55,303 bases of DNA from Clostridiales bacterium (GTDB lineage: Bacteria > Bacillota > Clostridia > Oscillospirales > QAMX01). How positions within the stretch are numbered: position 1 is the stretch's first letter; the number at the start of each line of letters is the position of its first letter. Shown here one piece after another: positions 40,531-49,089 of this stretch. The stretch covers positions 1-55,303 of the forward strand of contig JAEDMJ010000008.1 in assembly GCA_016303065.1 (NCBI GenBank), written 5' to 3'. Both the position numbers and the translations under genes were made by a program. Below the pieces are notes generated by a model, which saw nothing but the letters and a program-made list of their open reading frames with translations, made no database searches and was not told the DNA's origin.

Positions 40531-41232
40531 TCAGCAGTTTTTGTTGACTATTCTTGTTTCGGTCTTTCCCGTCCCGCGGTTTATAAAGCGGACAAAGAGT
40601 GAAACCTTGTTGTCCGCGTCAAGGGACGACCAGAGAAGCTCCTTGAACTCGTCTATGCAGTCCGGAATTCCGACAGTCTCCGGCTCTCCCTTAAAGGAGG
40701 GAAGCGGCGAACCGTCGCAGGAATATGTGTGAATGAAATGTCCGACGCCGTTTGCCGGAGCATAGTCGAAGAACTGTCTCAGGCATACCGCAGGGTCTCC
40801 GTCCATGCTTTTGAGAATGGAAAGGCTGTATTCTCCTCCGGCTCTTACGATACCGGATATCCTGGGGGTGTAGTTCGGCGCGTCGGGCTCAAAGCAGCGC
40901 GTGCGGAGAGCGGACTCAAAGCTTCCGCCGAGGACAAGCGCGTCCCGGACGGTGTCGGTCTGATCGCCGTTTGTGACAACGGTATCGCTCCCGACGACGC
41001 GCACCGGATAATAGATGATGAGCGAAGGGTCCTCGACCTTTGACTCGTCAAAGGCCTTTGTGCGAAGGTCTTCACCCTCAGCCGCAAAAACACGGTTTCT
41101 GCTGTTGCCGCTGCGTCCCATGATGAAATATGCGATCGCAGTGTTTTTGCCGTCGGGCGTCGTCCCGATGACAATGCCTCTTCCGGGATAGCTGTTTCCC
41201 CGGAGCAAATTCCCGATATTTTCGGTTTTCAT
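40531..41232 (-). CDS. purO: PurO-like IMP cyclohydrolase
   Basis: 233 residues. NLLRGNSYPGRGIVIGTTPDG and AIAYFIMGRSGNSRNRVF match the IMP cyclohydrolase fold first described in archaeal PurO, and YTPRISGIVRAGGEYSLSILKS is a second conserved block. It closes FAICAR to IMP, the last step of the pathway. Its position between purN and a PurH lacking the cyclohydrolase domain supports the call. The start overlaps the purN stop by four bases (ATGA). Confidence 0.88.
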   Translation of the reverse strand: MKTENIGNLLRGNSYPGRGIVIGTTPDGKNTAIAYFIMGRSGNSRNRVFAAEGEDLRTKAFDESKVEDPSLIIYYPVRVVGSDTVVTNGDQTDTVRDALVLGGSFESALRTRCFEPDAPNYTPRISGIVRAGGEYSLSILKSMDGDPAVCLRQFFDYAPANGVGHFIHTYSCDGSPLPSFKGEPETVGIPDCIDEFKELLWSSLDADNKVSLFVRFINRGTGKTETRIVNKNC

Positions 41233-41840
41233 GCGTTTGACCTCTTTTCCGATTCAAAATTCCGGCATACCGCCGCCAGGGCCTTCGGCAGGAGCTTCCA
41301 CTCCGCCTGTTCCATGACGCGTCTCTGAAGCGTCTCGGCCGTGTCGTTTTTTCTTATCGCCACGGCTTTCTGGAGAATGATCTCTCCTCCGTCCGTGATC
41401 TCGTTGACAAAGTGCACCGTCGCCCCGGTGACTTTCACTCCGCGGTCAAGCGCCGCCTGGTGAACTTTCAGACCGTAAAAACCGTCGCCGCAGAAGGACG
41501 GAATAAGGGAAGGGTGAACATTTATTATCCTTTTGTCGTACTTTTTGACAAATTCGCTTCCCAGAACCCTGAGAAAGCCCGCCAGCACGATGATCTCAAT
41601 GCCGTTTTTCTCAAGCAGCGCGTCAAGCTCTCCGTCGAATTCGTCCCTGGACAGTCCCGCGCTTTCCAGAACGACGGAGGGGATCCCGGCTTTTTCCGCC
41701 CGCTCCAAAGCCCTGACGCCGGGCTTGTTGCTCACGACAAGGGACAGCTTTCCCGGGACAAGCCCTCCGGCCTTTTCGGCGTCGATAAGCGCCTGGAGAT
41801 TGGTGCCTCCCCCCGACACAAGCACCGCGACCTTTGTCAT
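41229..41840 (-). CDS. purN: Phosphoribosylglycinamide formyltransferase
   Basis: 203 residues from the ATG at 41840, which overlaps the purM stop by four bases. VAVLVSGGGTNLQALI is the phosphate loop, HPSLIPSFCGDGFYGLKVHQ is the PurN active-site region with the conserved His, and TGATVHFVNEITDGG follows. It formylates GAR with 10-formyl-THF. The longer reading to 41873 lies inside purM. Confidence 0.95.
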   Translation of the reverse strand: MTKVAVLVSGGGTNLQALIDAEKAGGLVPGKLSLVVSNKPGVRALERAEKAGIPSVVLESAGLSRDEFDGELDALLEKNGIEIIVLAGFLRVLGSEFVKKYDKRIINVHPSLIPSFCGDGFYGLKVHQAALDRGVKVTGATVHFVNEITDGGEIILQKAVAIRKNDTAETLQRRVMEQAEWKLLPKALAAVCRNFESEKRSNA

Positions 41841-42874
41841 CTGAGCTCGACTCCCTTTTCGCCGGCCCTGCAAACGCCGAGAATCTCAGCCTTTATGCCG
41901 TTTGTGCGCAGAACTTCCAGGGCTTTGTCGGCGTCTTCCGGCGCGGTGACAACGGCCATGCCGACGCCCATGTTGAAGGTGTTGTACATCTCGCGCGGGG
42001 CAATGTTGCCCGTGCGCGCAAGCAGATTGAATATCGGCAGAACCGGGATGGCTTTCGTGTCGATCTCGGCGCAGATCCCCTCCGGCAGCATGCGGGGAAT
42101 GTTCTCGAAAAAGCCTCCGCCGGTGATATGCGCGGCGCCCTTGACCTTCACGGCCTCCATAAGCGCCAGAAGCGGCTTGACGTAAATCTCCGTCGGGGTG
42201 AGAAGCGCTTCGCCGACGGTGCAGCCCAGCTCGTCGCTGTATACGGAGACGGAGGCCTCGCCGTCTATGAGAAGCTTTCTGACAAGCGAGAACCCGTTGG
42301 AGTGAACGCCCGTCGACGGAAGACCGATCACAATGTCGCCCGGGACAATGCCGGAACAGTCGGTGATCTTCTGCCGGTCCGCAAGCCCGACGCAGAAGCC
42401 GGCAAGATCAAACTCGTCCTCCGGATAGAAGCCGGGCATTTCGGCGGTCTCGCCTCCGATGAGGGCGCAGCCGGCCTTTATGCATCCGTCGCTTACGCCT
42501 TTGACAATGTCGGCAACAACCTCAGGACGGTTTTTTCCGACCGCGATGTAATCCAGGAAAAAGAGGGGCTTCGCCGCAGCGCAGACGACGTCGTTGACGC
42601 ACATCGCCACGCAGTCGATGCCGACCGTGTCGAATTTACCGGTCAGGAACGCGATTTTCAGCTTCGTTCCGACTCCGTCGGTTCCCGAGACGAGCACGGG
42701 CTCGCTGATGCCGGTAAGGTCCGGCTGGAAAAGCCCGCCAAAACCGCCGATACCGCCGAGCACTCCCGGAATAAAGGTATTCCTGACATATGGCTTCATA
42801 AGGTCAACTGCCTTGTAACCCGCAGTTATGTCGACGCCCGCCGACTTGTAGATTTCGGAATACGAACCGCTCAT
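41837..42874 (-). CDS. purM: Phosphoribosylformylglycinamidine cyclo-ligase
   Basis: 345 residues of standard length. The start MSGSYSEIYKSAGVDITAGY and the SGTDGVGTKLKIAF ATP-site motif, ALIGGETAEMPGFY and HITGGGFFENIPRMLP are typical of AIR synthetase. AAAGGCGG precedes the ATG. It forms AIR from FGAM with ATP. Confidence 0.96.
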   Translation of the reverse strand: MSGSYSEIYKSAGVDITAGYKAVDLMKPYVRNTFIPGVLGGIGGFGGLFQPDLTGISEPVLVSGTDGVGTKLKIAFLTGKFDTVGIDCVAMCVNDVVCAAAKPLFFLDYIAVGKNRPEVVADIVKGVSDGCIKAGCALIGGETAEMPGFYPEDEFDLAGFCVGLADRQKITDCSGIVPGDIVIGLPSTGVHSNGFSLVRKLLIDGEASVSVYSDELGCTVGEALLTPTEIYVKPLLALMEAVKVKGAAHITGGGFFENIPRMLPEGICAEIDTKAIPVLPIFNLLARTGNIAPREMYNTFNMGVGMAVVTAPEDADKALEVLRTNGIKAEILGVCRAGEKGVELR

Positions 42875-42892
42875 TTGTTCAAACCGCCTTTC

Positions 42893-44323
42893 TCAGTCAA
42901 GTTTTCTCTCGTATTTTGAAACAGGTCCGTCGTTTTTCGGAACGATCGGATATTTGTCGGTAAAGCATGAGGTGCAGAAGTCCAGGGAGCAGCTCTTTGC
43001 GATTTCTTCAAGAGCCTCAAGCGAGAGAAATCCCAGCGAATCGACGCCGAAGATTTCCGTCATCTCCTCGATGGAGTGATTTGCCGCAATCAGCATCTTC
43101 TTGTCGGGAACGTCGGTGCCGTAATAGCACGGCGCGACAAAGGGCGGGCTGGAAAGTCTCATGTGGACCTCCGTGGCGCCGGCCTCTCTCAGAAGGGAGA
43201 CGATGCGCGCGCCGGTCGTTCCGCGGACGATGGAGTCGTCGACCATGACGACGCGTTTTCCGTATATTTCGGAAGACATAGCGTTCAGCTTCAGTCTGAC
43301 CGCGTCCTCTCTGGCTCTCTGCGTCGGCTGGATAAAGGTGCGCGCGATGTATCGGTTTTTGACAAGACCCACGCCGTAAGGTATGCCGGAACGGTTGGAG
43401 TAGCCGATGGCCGCGCTGAGCCCGGAATCCGGCACGCCGATGACGATATCCGCGTCCACGGGATGCTCGTCGGCAAGGAACGCGCCCATGCGCTGTCTGG
43501 CGATGTCGACCGACAGGGAATCGATGACGCTGTCCGGTCTTGCGAAGTAGACGTATTCAAAAACGCAAAGGTGGGATCTGTGCCTGTTCATTGCCATGTC
43601 GATGGAGCGCATCTCGCCGTTTTCAACAAGCACGAGCTCGCCGGGCTTGACGTCGCGCACAAGCTTTGCGCCAATGGCGTTGAAAGCGCAGGACTCGCTG
43701 GCAAAAACCTGGCTCCCGTCGAGGCTGCCGATGCAGAGCGGTCTGAAGCCGTACGGGTCGCGGACGGCCATGAGCTTTCTCGGACTCATGACAAGCATGG
43801 AGTAGGCGCCCTCAAGTCTTTCACAGGCGCGCATGACGGCCTCTTCAATGGAAGCGCTTCTAAGACGCTCGGCAACGATCAGATATGCGATGATCTCGCT
43901 GTCGCTCTTGGTGTGGAAAACGCAACCCTTCTGCTCGAGCTCGGCTCTGAGCACGGCCGCGTTGGTTATAACGCCGTTGTTCGCGATAGCAAGGTTTCCC
44001 TTCATGTGGCTTATGACAAGGGGCTGGGCGCTGAGCTGGTCGTTTGTCTCGTTGGTGGAATAGCGGACATGTCCGAGCACGACGTTTCCCGAAAGCTTGG
44101 CAAGGTTCTTTTCATTGAACACGTCCGACACAAGCCCGAGGCCCTTCGTCACGCTTATAACTCCGCGGTCGTTGGCCGCAATGCCGCAGGCCTCCTGGCC
44201 TCTGTGCTGAAGGCAGTAAAGGGCGGTGTGCGTCACGCGCACCGGATCGTGCTCATCCTCCTGGGCGGACCAGATTCCGAAAACGCCGCATTCTTCTTTG
44301 AGTTTTCTGTCATCGTAGATCAT
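42893..44323 (-). CDS. purF: Amidophosphoribosyltransferase, Bacillus type
   Basis: 476 residues. A propeptide of 11 residues (MIYDDRKLKEE) precedes the nucleophile Cys12 in CGVFGIW, so processing is needed. The PRPP loop is VVMVDDSIVRGTTG and the iron-sulfur ligands of the Bacillus-type enzyme are visible in CSLDFCTSCF near the C-terminus. It catalyses the first committed step of purine synthesis. It lies between purE and purM in the operon, with 66 bases after purE. Confidence 0.96.
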   Translation of the reverse strand: MIYDDRKLKEECGVFGIWSAQEDEHDPVRVTHTALYCLQHRGQEACGIAANDRGVISVTKGLGLVSDVFNEKNLAKLSGNVVLGHVRYSTNETNDQLSAQPLVISHMKGNLAIANNGVITNAAVLRAELEQKGCVFHTKSDSEIIAYLIVAERLRSASIEEAVMRACERLEGAYSMLVMSPRKLMAVRDPYGFRPLCIGSLDGSQVFASESCAFNAIGAKLVRDVKPGELVLVENGEMRSIDMAMNRHRSHLCVFEYVYFARPDSVIDSLSVDIARQRMGAFLADEHPVDADIVIGVPDSGLSAAIGYSNRSGIPYGVGLVKNRYIARTFIQPTQRAREDAVRLKLNAMSSEIYGKRVVMVDDSIVRGTTGARIVSLLREAGATEVHMRLSSPPFVAPCYYGTDVPDKKMLIAANHSIEEMTEIFGVDSLGFLSLEALEEIAKSCSLDFCTSCFTDKYPIVPKNDGPVSKYERKLD

Positions 44324-44389
44324 ATATGTTCATTCTCTCCCCGAATGCTGTAAATAATATACAGAAAAGATATGATTTGCAGGCCGGCT

Positions 44390-44899
44390 TCAGCAAAGAC
44401 CGGCGAGCTCTGCGGCGCGGGCGTCCTTTGCCTCCGTCTCGCGGCGCATCTCTTCCTTCGCCCCGGCAAGACGCGCGGCAAGCTCACCGTCCGAAACGGC
44501 AAGTATCTGGACCGCCAAAAGCGCAGCGTTCTTTGCCCCGTTTATGGCAACCGTCGCTACGGGAACGCCGCTCGGCATCTGTACGGTCGAGAGAAGCGCG
44601 TCAAGACCGTCCAGCTCCGAGGACTTCATCGGAATTCCGATGACCGGCAGAGTCGTGTTCGCGGCGATCGCGCCCGCAAGGTGGGCCGCCTTCCCCGCCG
44701 CGGCAATGATAACCCCGTATCCCGCATCCCGCGCGCCGGAAGAAAAAGAAAACGCCGCTCCCGGAGTCCGGTGGGCGGAGATTATACGCACGTCAAAAGG
44801 TATACCGTATTCTTCAAGAGTCTTAAAACAGGGCTTAAGCGCATCGGCGTCGCTCGCCGAGCCCATGACCACCGCGACCCTGAATCCGGATTTCTCCAT
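44390..44899 (-). CDS. purE: N5-carboxyaminoimidazole ribonucleotide mutase
   Basis: 169 residues from the ATG at 44899 with GGGAGGTG upstream. VAVVMGSASDADALKPC, ISAHRTPGAAFSF with the catalytic His, and VIGIPMKSSELDGLDALLS are PurE class I features. It converts N5-CAIR to CAIR; no purK is in the window. First gene of the purine operon. A short 5' leader leaves no room for a purine riboswitch. Confidence 0.95.
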   Translation of the reverse strand: MEKSGFRVAVVMGSASDADALKPCFKTLEEYGIPFDVRIISAHRTPGAAFSFSSGARDAGYGVIIAAAGKAAHLAGAIAANTTLPVIGIPMKSSELDGLDALLSTVQMPSGVPVATVAINGAKNAALLAVQILAVSDGELAARLAGAKEEMRRETEAKDARAAELAGLC

Positions 44900-44930
44900 A
44901 AGTGAGCACCTCCCCATATTTTGTATCATA

Positions 44931-44959
44931 ATTCTATCTTATTTTTCCGGTGATTTCAA
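44931..44959 (-). promoter_or_regulatory. Purine operon promoter
   Basis: On the minus strand TTGAAA (44959-44954), a 17-base spacer and TAGAAT (44936-44931), about 30 bases before purE. Confidence 0.75.
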
Positions 44960-45050
44960 CCGATATTTTGGAAAACAGAAAAATTCGGAAGTATGAACAG
45001 TCAAACAGGCGGGTATCACAGTTTTTTTAACGGCATTTCTCCCGCAGGAC

Positions 45051-45079
45051 TTTACAGAATGTGTGTTATCTGATATAAT
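45051..45079 (+). promoter_or_regulatory. prfB promoter
   Basis: TTTACA (45051-45056), a 17-base spacer and TATAAT (45074-45079), 36 bases before the start. AAAAAGGA is the ribosome site. Confidence 0.85.
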
Positions 45080-45115
45080 ATCATAATAGAAAAATGTGAA
45101 AAAGGACAATACCCA

Positions 45116-46237
45116 ATGATCGAATTAGATGAATACAAACAGCGCGCCTCCGCGCTTATCCCGGTTATAGACGAAATTGCCGAAGCCCTCGACATAGAAA
45201 AGCTCCGCACGGACGCAGAGGAGCTCGAAGCCCAGAGCACCTCGCCCAACTTCTGGGACGATATGGCTTCCTCCCAGAAAGTGCTTCAGAAGCTCAAGCA
45301 GGCTCAGAACAAGATTCAGATGGTCGACAAGCTTCGCTCCCGCGCCGAAGACGTAAAGGTCATGATCCAGATGGCCATCGAGGAAAACGACGACAGCTTT
45401 TCCTCGGAGATCGCTTCCGAGCTCTCTGCCCTTGAGACCGAAAGCGAGGAGGCCCGTCTTGCCGCCATGCTCTCCGGGGAATACGACAACACCAACTGCG
45501 TTCTTTCCCTCCACGCCGGAGCCGGCGGCACCGAAGCCCAGGACTGGGCCCTGATGCTCTGCCGCATGTATATCCGCTGGGGCGAACGCCGCGGACTCTC
45601 CGTGAAAGTCACGAATATGCTCGACGGCGACGAAGCCGGCATCAAATCCGCCGACCTCCTGTTCGAGGGCGAAAACGCCTTCGGCTATCTCAAATGCGAG
45701 GCCGGCGTCCACAGGCTCGTCCGCGTCTCACCCTTTGACGCTTCCGGAAGACGCCACACCTCCTTTGCCGCGGTCGAAGTTATGCCCCTCATCGACGACA
45801 GCGTCGAGGTCGAGATCCGCGACGAGGACATCAAGGTCGACACCTACCGTTCCAGCGGCGCCGGCGGCCAGCACGTCAACAAAACCGAATCCGCAATCCG
45901 CATAACCCATATCCCCACGGGCATAGTCGTCGCCTGCCAGAACGAGCGAAGTCAGCACCAGAACCGCGAGGTCGCAATGCGTATGCTCCGCTCAAAGCTC
46001 ATCGAGATCAAAGAGCGCGAACACTACGAAAAAATTTCCGACATCAAGGGCGACCAGAAGGCCATCGAGTGGGGAAGCCAGATCCGCTCCTATGTCTTCA
46101 TGCCCTACACCCTTGTCAAGGACAACCGCACAGGTTATGAAGTCGGAAACGTCAATGCGGTCATGGACGGAGACCTGGACGGCTTCATAAACGCCTATCT
46201 CCGGGCAAAGGCCAACGGAACCCTCAACCTCAAATAA
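45116..46237 (+). CDS. prfB: Peptide chain release factor 2
   Basis: 373 residues in one uninterrupted frame. The UGA/UAA-recognition tripeptide SPF is in VRVSPFDASGRRH and the catalytic GGQ in SSGAGGQHVNKTESA. The programmed +1 frameshift found at codons 25-26 of most prfB genes (CTT TGA C) is absent: here Leu25-Asp26 is CTC GAC in frame, so autoregulation by UGA readthrough has been lost. A small hairpin (CGGCTTTG-N7-CAAAGCCG, 46245-46267) lies between this gene and yifB without a T run. Confidence 0.96.
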   Translation: MIELDEYKQRASALIPVIDEIAEALDIEKLRTDAEELEAQSTSPNFWDDMASSQKVLQKLKQAQNKIQMVDKLRSRAEDVKVMIQMAIEENDDSFSSEIASELSALETESEEARLAAMLSGEYDNTNCVLSLHAGAGGTEAQDWALMLCRMYIRWGERRGLSVKVTNMLDGDEAGIKSADLLFEGENAFGYLKCEAGVHRLVRVSPFDASGRRHTSFAAVEVMPLIDDSVEVEIRDEDIKVDTYRSSGAGGQHVNKTESAIRITHIPTGIVVACQNERSQHQNREVAMRMLRSKLIEIKEREHYEKISDIKGDQKAIEWGSQIRSYVFMPYTLVKDNRTGYEVGNVNAVMDGDLDGFINAYLRAKANGTLNLK

Positions 46238-46284
46238 AAAATCCCGGCTTTGTTCTTTTCAAAGCCGAATTGGGAGATAAAAAA

Positions 46285-47781
46285 ATGGTATCCCGCATAT
46301 GGTCCACAGGAATAAACGGCATTGACGGTTATGCTTTGTCGTGTGAGTGCTTTCTCTCCGGAGGACTTCCCTCGTTCGATGTGGTCGGTCTTCCCGACGC
46401 CGCAGTCAGAGAATCCCGCGAGCGCGTTCGCGCCGCCATCAAAAACTGCGGTTTCGAATTTCCCATGCGCCGGATAACCGTCAACCTTGCTCCGGCCGAC
46501 ACGCGAAAGGCCGGAGCTCTTTACGATCTTCCGATACTCCTCTCCATTCTTGCCGCCGGCGAGCAGCTCTGCGCCGACTTCACCGAAACGGCGTTCATCG
46601 GGGAGCTTTCCCTTGACGGCCGGCTCCGCCCGGTAAACGGCGCGCTTCCGGCCGCCATCGCCGCGCAGAAAAACGGCATGAAGCGGATCTTCGTCCCCTC
46701 CGAAAACGCCGAAGAGGCCGCCCTCTCAGGCGGCCTTGAGATCATCGGATGCGGAACCCTCGGCGAGGTCATCTCCATACTCCGCGGAGAAACCCCCGCC
46801 GTTCCCGCCGCCGCTTCCGCCCACGCTGCCGACGGCGGTTACGAGGTGGACTTTGCCGACGTAAAGGGTCAGGAAAGCGCCAAGCGGGCCCTTGAGATCG
46901 CCGCAGCCGGAGGACACAACGCCCTGCTCTGCGGGCCTCCGGGTTCCGGAAAAAGCATGCTTGCAAAACGGATCCCGACGATTCTTCCCGACATGACCCA
47001 TGCCGAATCCCTTGAAACGACAAAGATCTATTCCGTCGCGGGACTTGTCTGCCGGGAAAGGCCCCTCGTCTCGCTCCGGCCTTTCCGGTCGCCCCACCAC
47101 ACCACCTCCGCGGTCAGTCTCACCGGGGGCGGAAGCGACCTTCACCCGGGCGAAGTCAGCCTTGCGCACAACGGCGTTCTCTTTCTCGACGAGCTTCCGG
47201 AATTTTCCCGCCAGACCCTTGACGTTCTGCGCCAGCCCATCGAGGACGGAACGGTCAGCATTTCCCGCTCCACCGGAACCGTGAACTACCCCTGCCGTTT
47301 CATGCTCATCGGCGCAATGAATCCCTGCCCCTGCGGCTGGTTCGGCCACCCGTCCGGACGGTGCACCTGTTCTCCGAACATGGTCAAGAACTATGCCGGA
47401 AGGATATCCGGCCCCATGCGCGACAGGTTCGACCTTTTTGTAAACGTTCCGGAGGTAAGCTTCAACGAGATAAGCGAACGCAGCCGCGCGGAGTCCTCCG
47501 CGTCCATCCGCGAAAGAGTGAACCGCGCACGCAAAATCCAATCCCGGCGCTACGCCGGAACGAGCGCCGTCTGCAACGCCCAGCTTCCGGCAGAGATGTG
47601 CGACGATGTCTGCGAGCTCGGAAGCGAGGAAAAGGAAATTGTCCGCGCCGCATTTGACCGCCTCGGTCTCACCGCACGGTCATACAGCAGACTTTTGAAG
47701 ATCTCCCGAACCATTGCCGATCTGGAAGGCTCCGAAAAAATCAGAAAAACGCATATTGCCGAGGCGCTGCGTTTCAGATAA
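46285..47781 (+). CDS. YifB/ComM family Mg chelatase-like AAA ATPase
   Basis: 498 residues from the ATG at 46285 (GGGAG upstream). The N-terminal ChlI-type domain (SVQSVGINGIDGYALSCE-like region, RITVNLAPADTRKAG) is followed by an AAA module with Walker A GPPGSGKSMLAKRIP, Walker B VLFLDELPEF and ARISGPMRDRFDLF sensor region. ComM homologues act as branch-migration helicases during recombination of incoming DNA. It is probably in the prfB transcription unit. Confidence 0.93.
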   Translation: MVSRIWSTGINGIDGYALSCECFLSGGLPSFDVVGLPDAAVRESRERVRAAIKNCGFEFPMRRITVNLAPADTRKAGALYDLPILLSILAAGEQLCADFTETAFIGELSLDGRLRPVNGALPAAIAAQKNGMKRIFVPSENAEEAALSGGLEIIGCGTLGEVISILRGETPAVPAAASAHAADGGYEVDFADVKGQESAKRALEIAAAGGHNALLCGPPGSGKSMLAKRIPTILPDMTHAESLETTKIYSVAGLVCRERPLVSLRPFRSPHHTTSAVSLTGGGSDLHPGEVSLAHNGVLFLDELPEFSRQTLDVLRQPIEDGTVSISRSTGTVNYPCRFMLIGAMNPCPCGWFGHPSGRCTCSPNMVKNYAGRISGPMRDRFDLFVNVPEVSFNEISERSRAESSASIRERVNRARKIQSRRYAGTSAVCNAQLPAEMCDDVCELGSEEKEIVRAAFDRLGLTARSYSRLLKISRTIADLEGSEKIRKTHIAEALRFR

Positions 47782-47805
47782 AAAAAAGAAAGGTGCATAC
47801 AGAAA

Positions 47806-48447
47806 ATGACCGAAAGCCGCGAATCAGTACAGGATATGTCCTTCTCGTTCAAATATATGCTCTATATTCCTGATAACAGGAAGCCCGGAGAAAAACTCCC
47901 CCTCGTCCTCTTTCTCCACGGAGCGGGAGAGCGGGGAGACGACGTCTCCCTCGTCTCCGTCCACGGCCCTTTCAAGCGCATAAGGGAAGGCTGGGCTCCG
48001 GAATTCATCTGCGCCGCGCCCCAGTGCCCGGCAGGAAGCCACTGGAACGACAACACCGAAATGCTCATGCCGTTTCTCCGCAGACTCATCTCCGAACACA
48101 ACGCAGACGAAAAGCGCATATACATAACCGGACTCTCCATGGGAGGCTTCGGCACATGGGCAATGATGGCCCGGTGGCCCGGGGTCTTCGCCGCGGCCGT
48201 TCCCATCTGCGGAGGCGGAATGCCCTGGACGGCAGGCGAATTTTCCTCCGCGCCCGTCTGGGCGTTCCACGGCAGCGCCGACGACACGGTCGACGTGCGT
48301 TACAGCCGCGACATGGTGAACGCGGTCAACCGGGAAGGCGGAAACGCCCGGCTTACGGAGTATTCCGGAGTTTCCCACGACTGCTGGACAAAAACATACG
48401 AAAGCGAAGAAATGTGGACCTGGCTTCTGAGCCAGAAAAAAGACTGA
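47806..48447 (+). CDS. Alpha/beta hydrolase (esterase of the prolyl oligopeptidase/phospholipase type)
   Basis: 213 residues. LPLVLFLHGAGERGDDV forms the oxyanion-hole strand, TGLSMGGFGTWAMM has the nucleophile Ser, FHGSADDTVDVRYSR supplies the Asp, and YSGVSHDCWTKTYES the His. Small enzymes of this group de-esterify plant phenolics or sugars, but the substrate is not evident. No signal peptide. AAAGGTG precedes the start, 24 bases after yifB. Confidence 0.88.
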   Translation: MTESRESVQDMSFSFKYMLYIPDNRKPGEKLPLVLFLHGAGERGDDVSLVSVHGPFKRIREGWAPEFICAAPQCPAGSHWNDNTEMLMPFLRRLISEHNADEKRIYITGLSMGGFGTWAMMARWPGVFAAAVPICGGGMPWTAGEFSSAPVWAFHGSADDTVDVRYSRDMVNAVNREGGNARLTEYSGVSHDCWTKTYESEEMWTWLLSQKKD

Positions 48448-48511
48448 TCCCGTCCCGATAAAAATCCCGGTATTGGCTCAGCACCTTTTCTCCTTTTCCA
48501 AAACGCACGCA

Positions 48512-48551
48512 AAAATCCGGCTTTGCACAGAGCAAAGCCGGATTTTATTGT
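48512..48551. terminator. Bidirectional terminator
   Basis: Perfect 15-bp arms AAAATCCGGCTTTGC (48512-48526) and complement (48532-48546) with a 5-base loop. T runs occur on both strands, between the convergent esterase and oxidoreductase operons. Confidence 0.92.
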
Positions 48552-48564
48552 ATGCCGTTTAATT

Positions 48565-49089
48565 TTACATCCCGTATCCCGCGCGGAGAGCCTTCATGTT
48601 CGGCTCAAAAAGCGCCGGGCGCTTTACCGTAAGCGCGCGGATCGTCGTCTCTGCGCCCTCCGGAGCACAGAGGCCGGTAACGCCGAGAAGCTTGCCCGAA
48701 ACGAGCATATTCGCTCTGACGCCGAGCTTTTCCGCCTCGGAAGTGAAGGGAATCGCGAAATAGTTGACGTCGGTTCTGGCGGGCTTGCGCGTTATGAGAT
48801 CGGAGTCGTAGATGATGTTTCCGCCGGGGACGACGGTTTTCTCGAACTTGTCAAAGGACGGAAGGTTCAGAGCGACCAGGTCCGTCGGGGTCACGACCAG
48901 GGGTGAGGCAATGGGTTCGGTGCTGATGTTGACGCCGCAGTTGGAAGTACCGCCGCGCATCTCCGGACCGTAGGACGGAATAAAGGAAACTTCAAATCCG
49001 TGCTCCATGCCGATTTCGGTGATAAGCTTTCCGATGGTCTGAACGCCCTGTCCGCCGGAACCGGCAATAAGAATATTGTACTCTTTCAT
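48565..49089 (-). CDS. 2-oxoacid:ferredoxin oxidoreductase, gamma subunit
   Basis: 174 residues. ILIAGSGGQGVQTIGKLI and SFIPSYGPEMRGGTSNCGV are the signature of the gamma subunit (KorC/VorC type). It is the last of four genes encoding an enzyme that oxidatively decarboxylates a 2-oxoacid to an acyl-CoA and reduces ferredoxin. The sequence alone does not separate 2-oxoglutarate from branched-chain oxoacid enzymes. The start overlaps the beta gene stop by four bases (ATGA). Confidence 0.93.
   Translation of the reverse strand: MKEYNILIAGSGGQGVQTIGKLITEIGMEHGFEVSFIPSYGPEMRGGTSNCGVNISTEPIASPLVVTPTDLVALNLPSFDKFEKTVVPGGNIIYDSDLITRKPARTDVNYFAIPFTSEAEKLGVRANMLVSGKLLGVTGLCAPEGAETTIRALTVKRPALFEPNMKALRAGYGM

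Noticed and set aside
43076..44353. Plus-strand frame of 425 codons
   Set aside because: It is the complement of purF, whose motifs and operon context are certain.
44900..45050. Purine riboswitch before purE
   Set aside because: The predicted promoter leaves a leader of only about 25 bases, too short for the aptamer.
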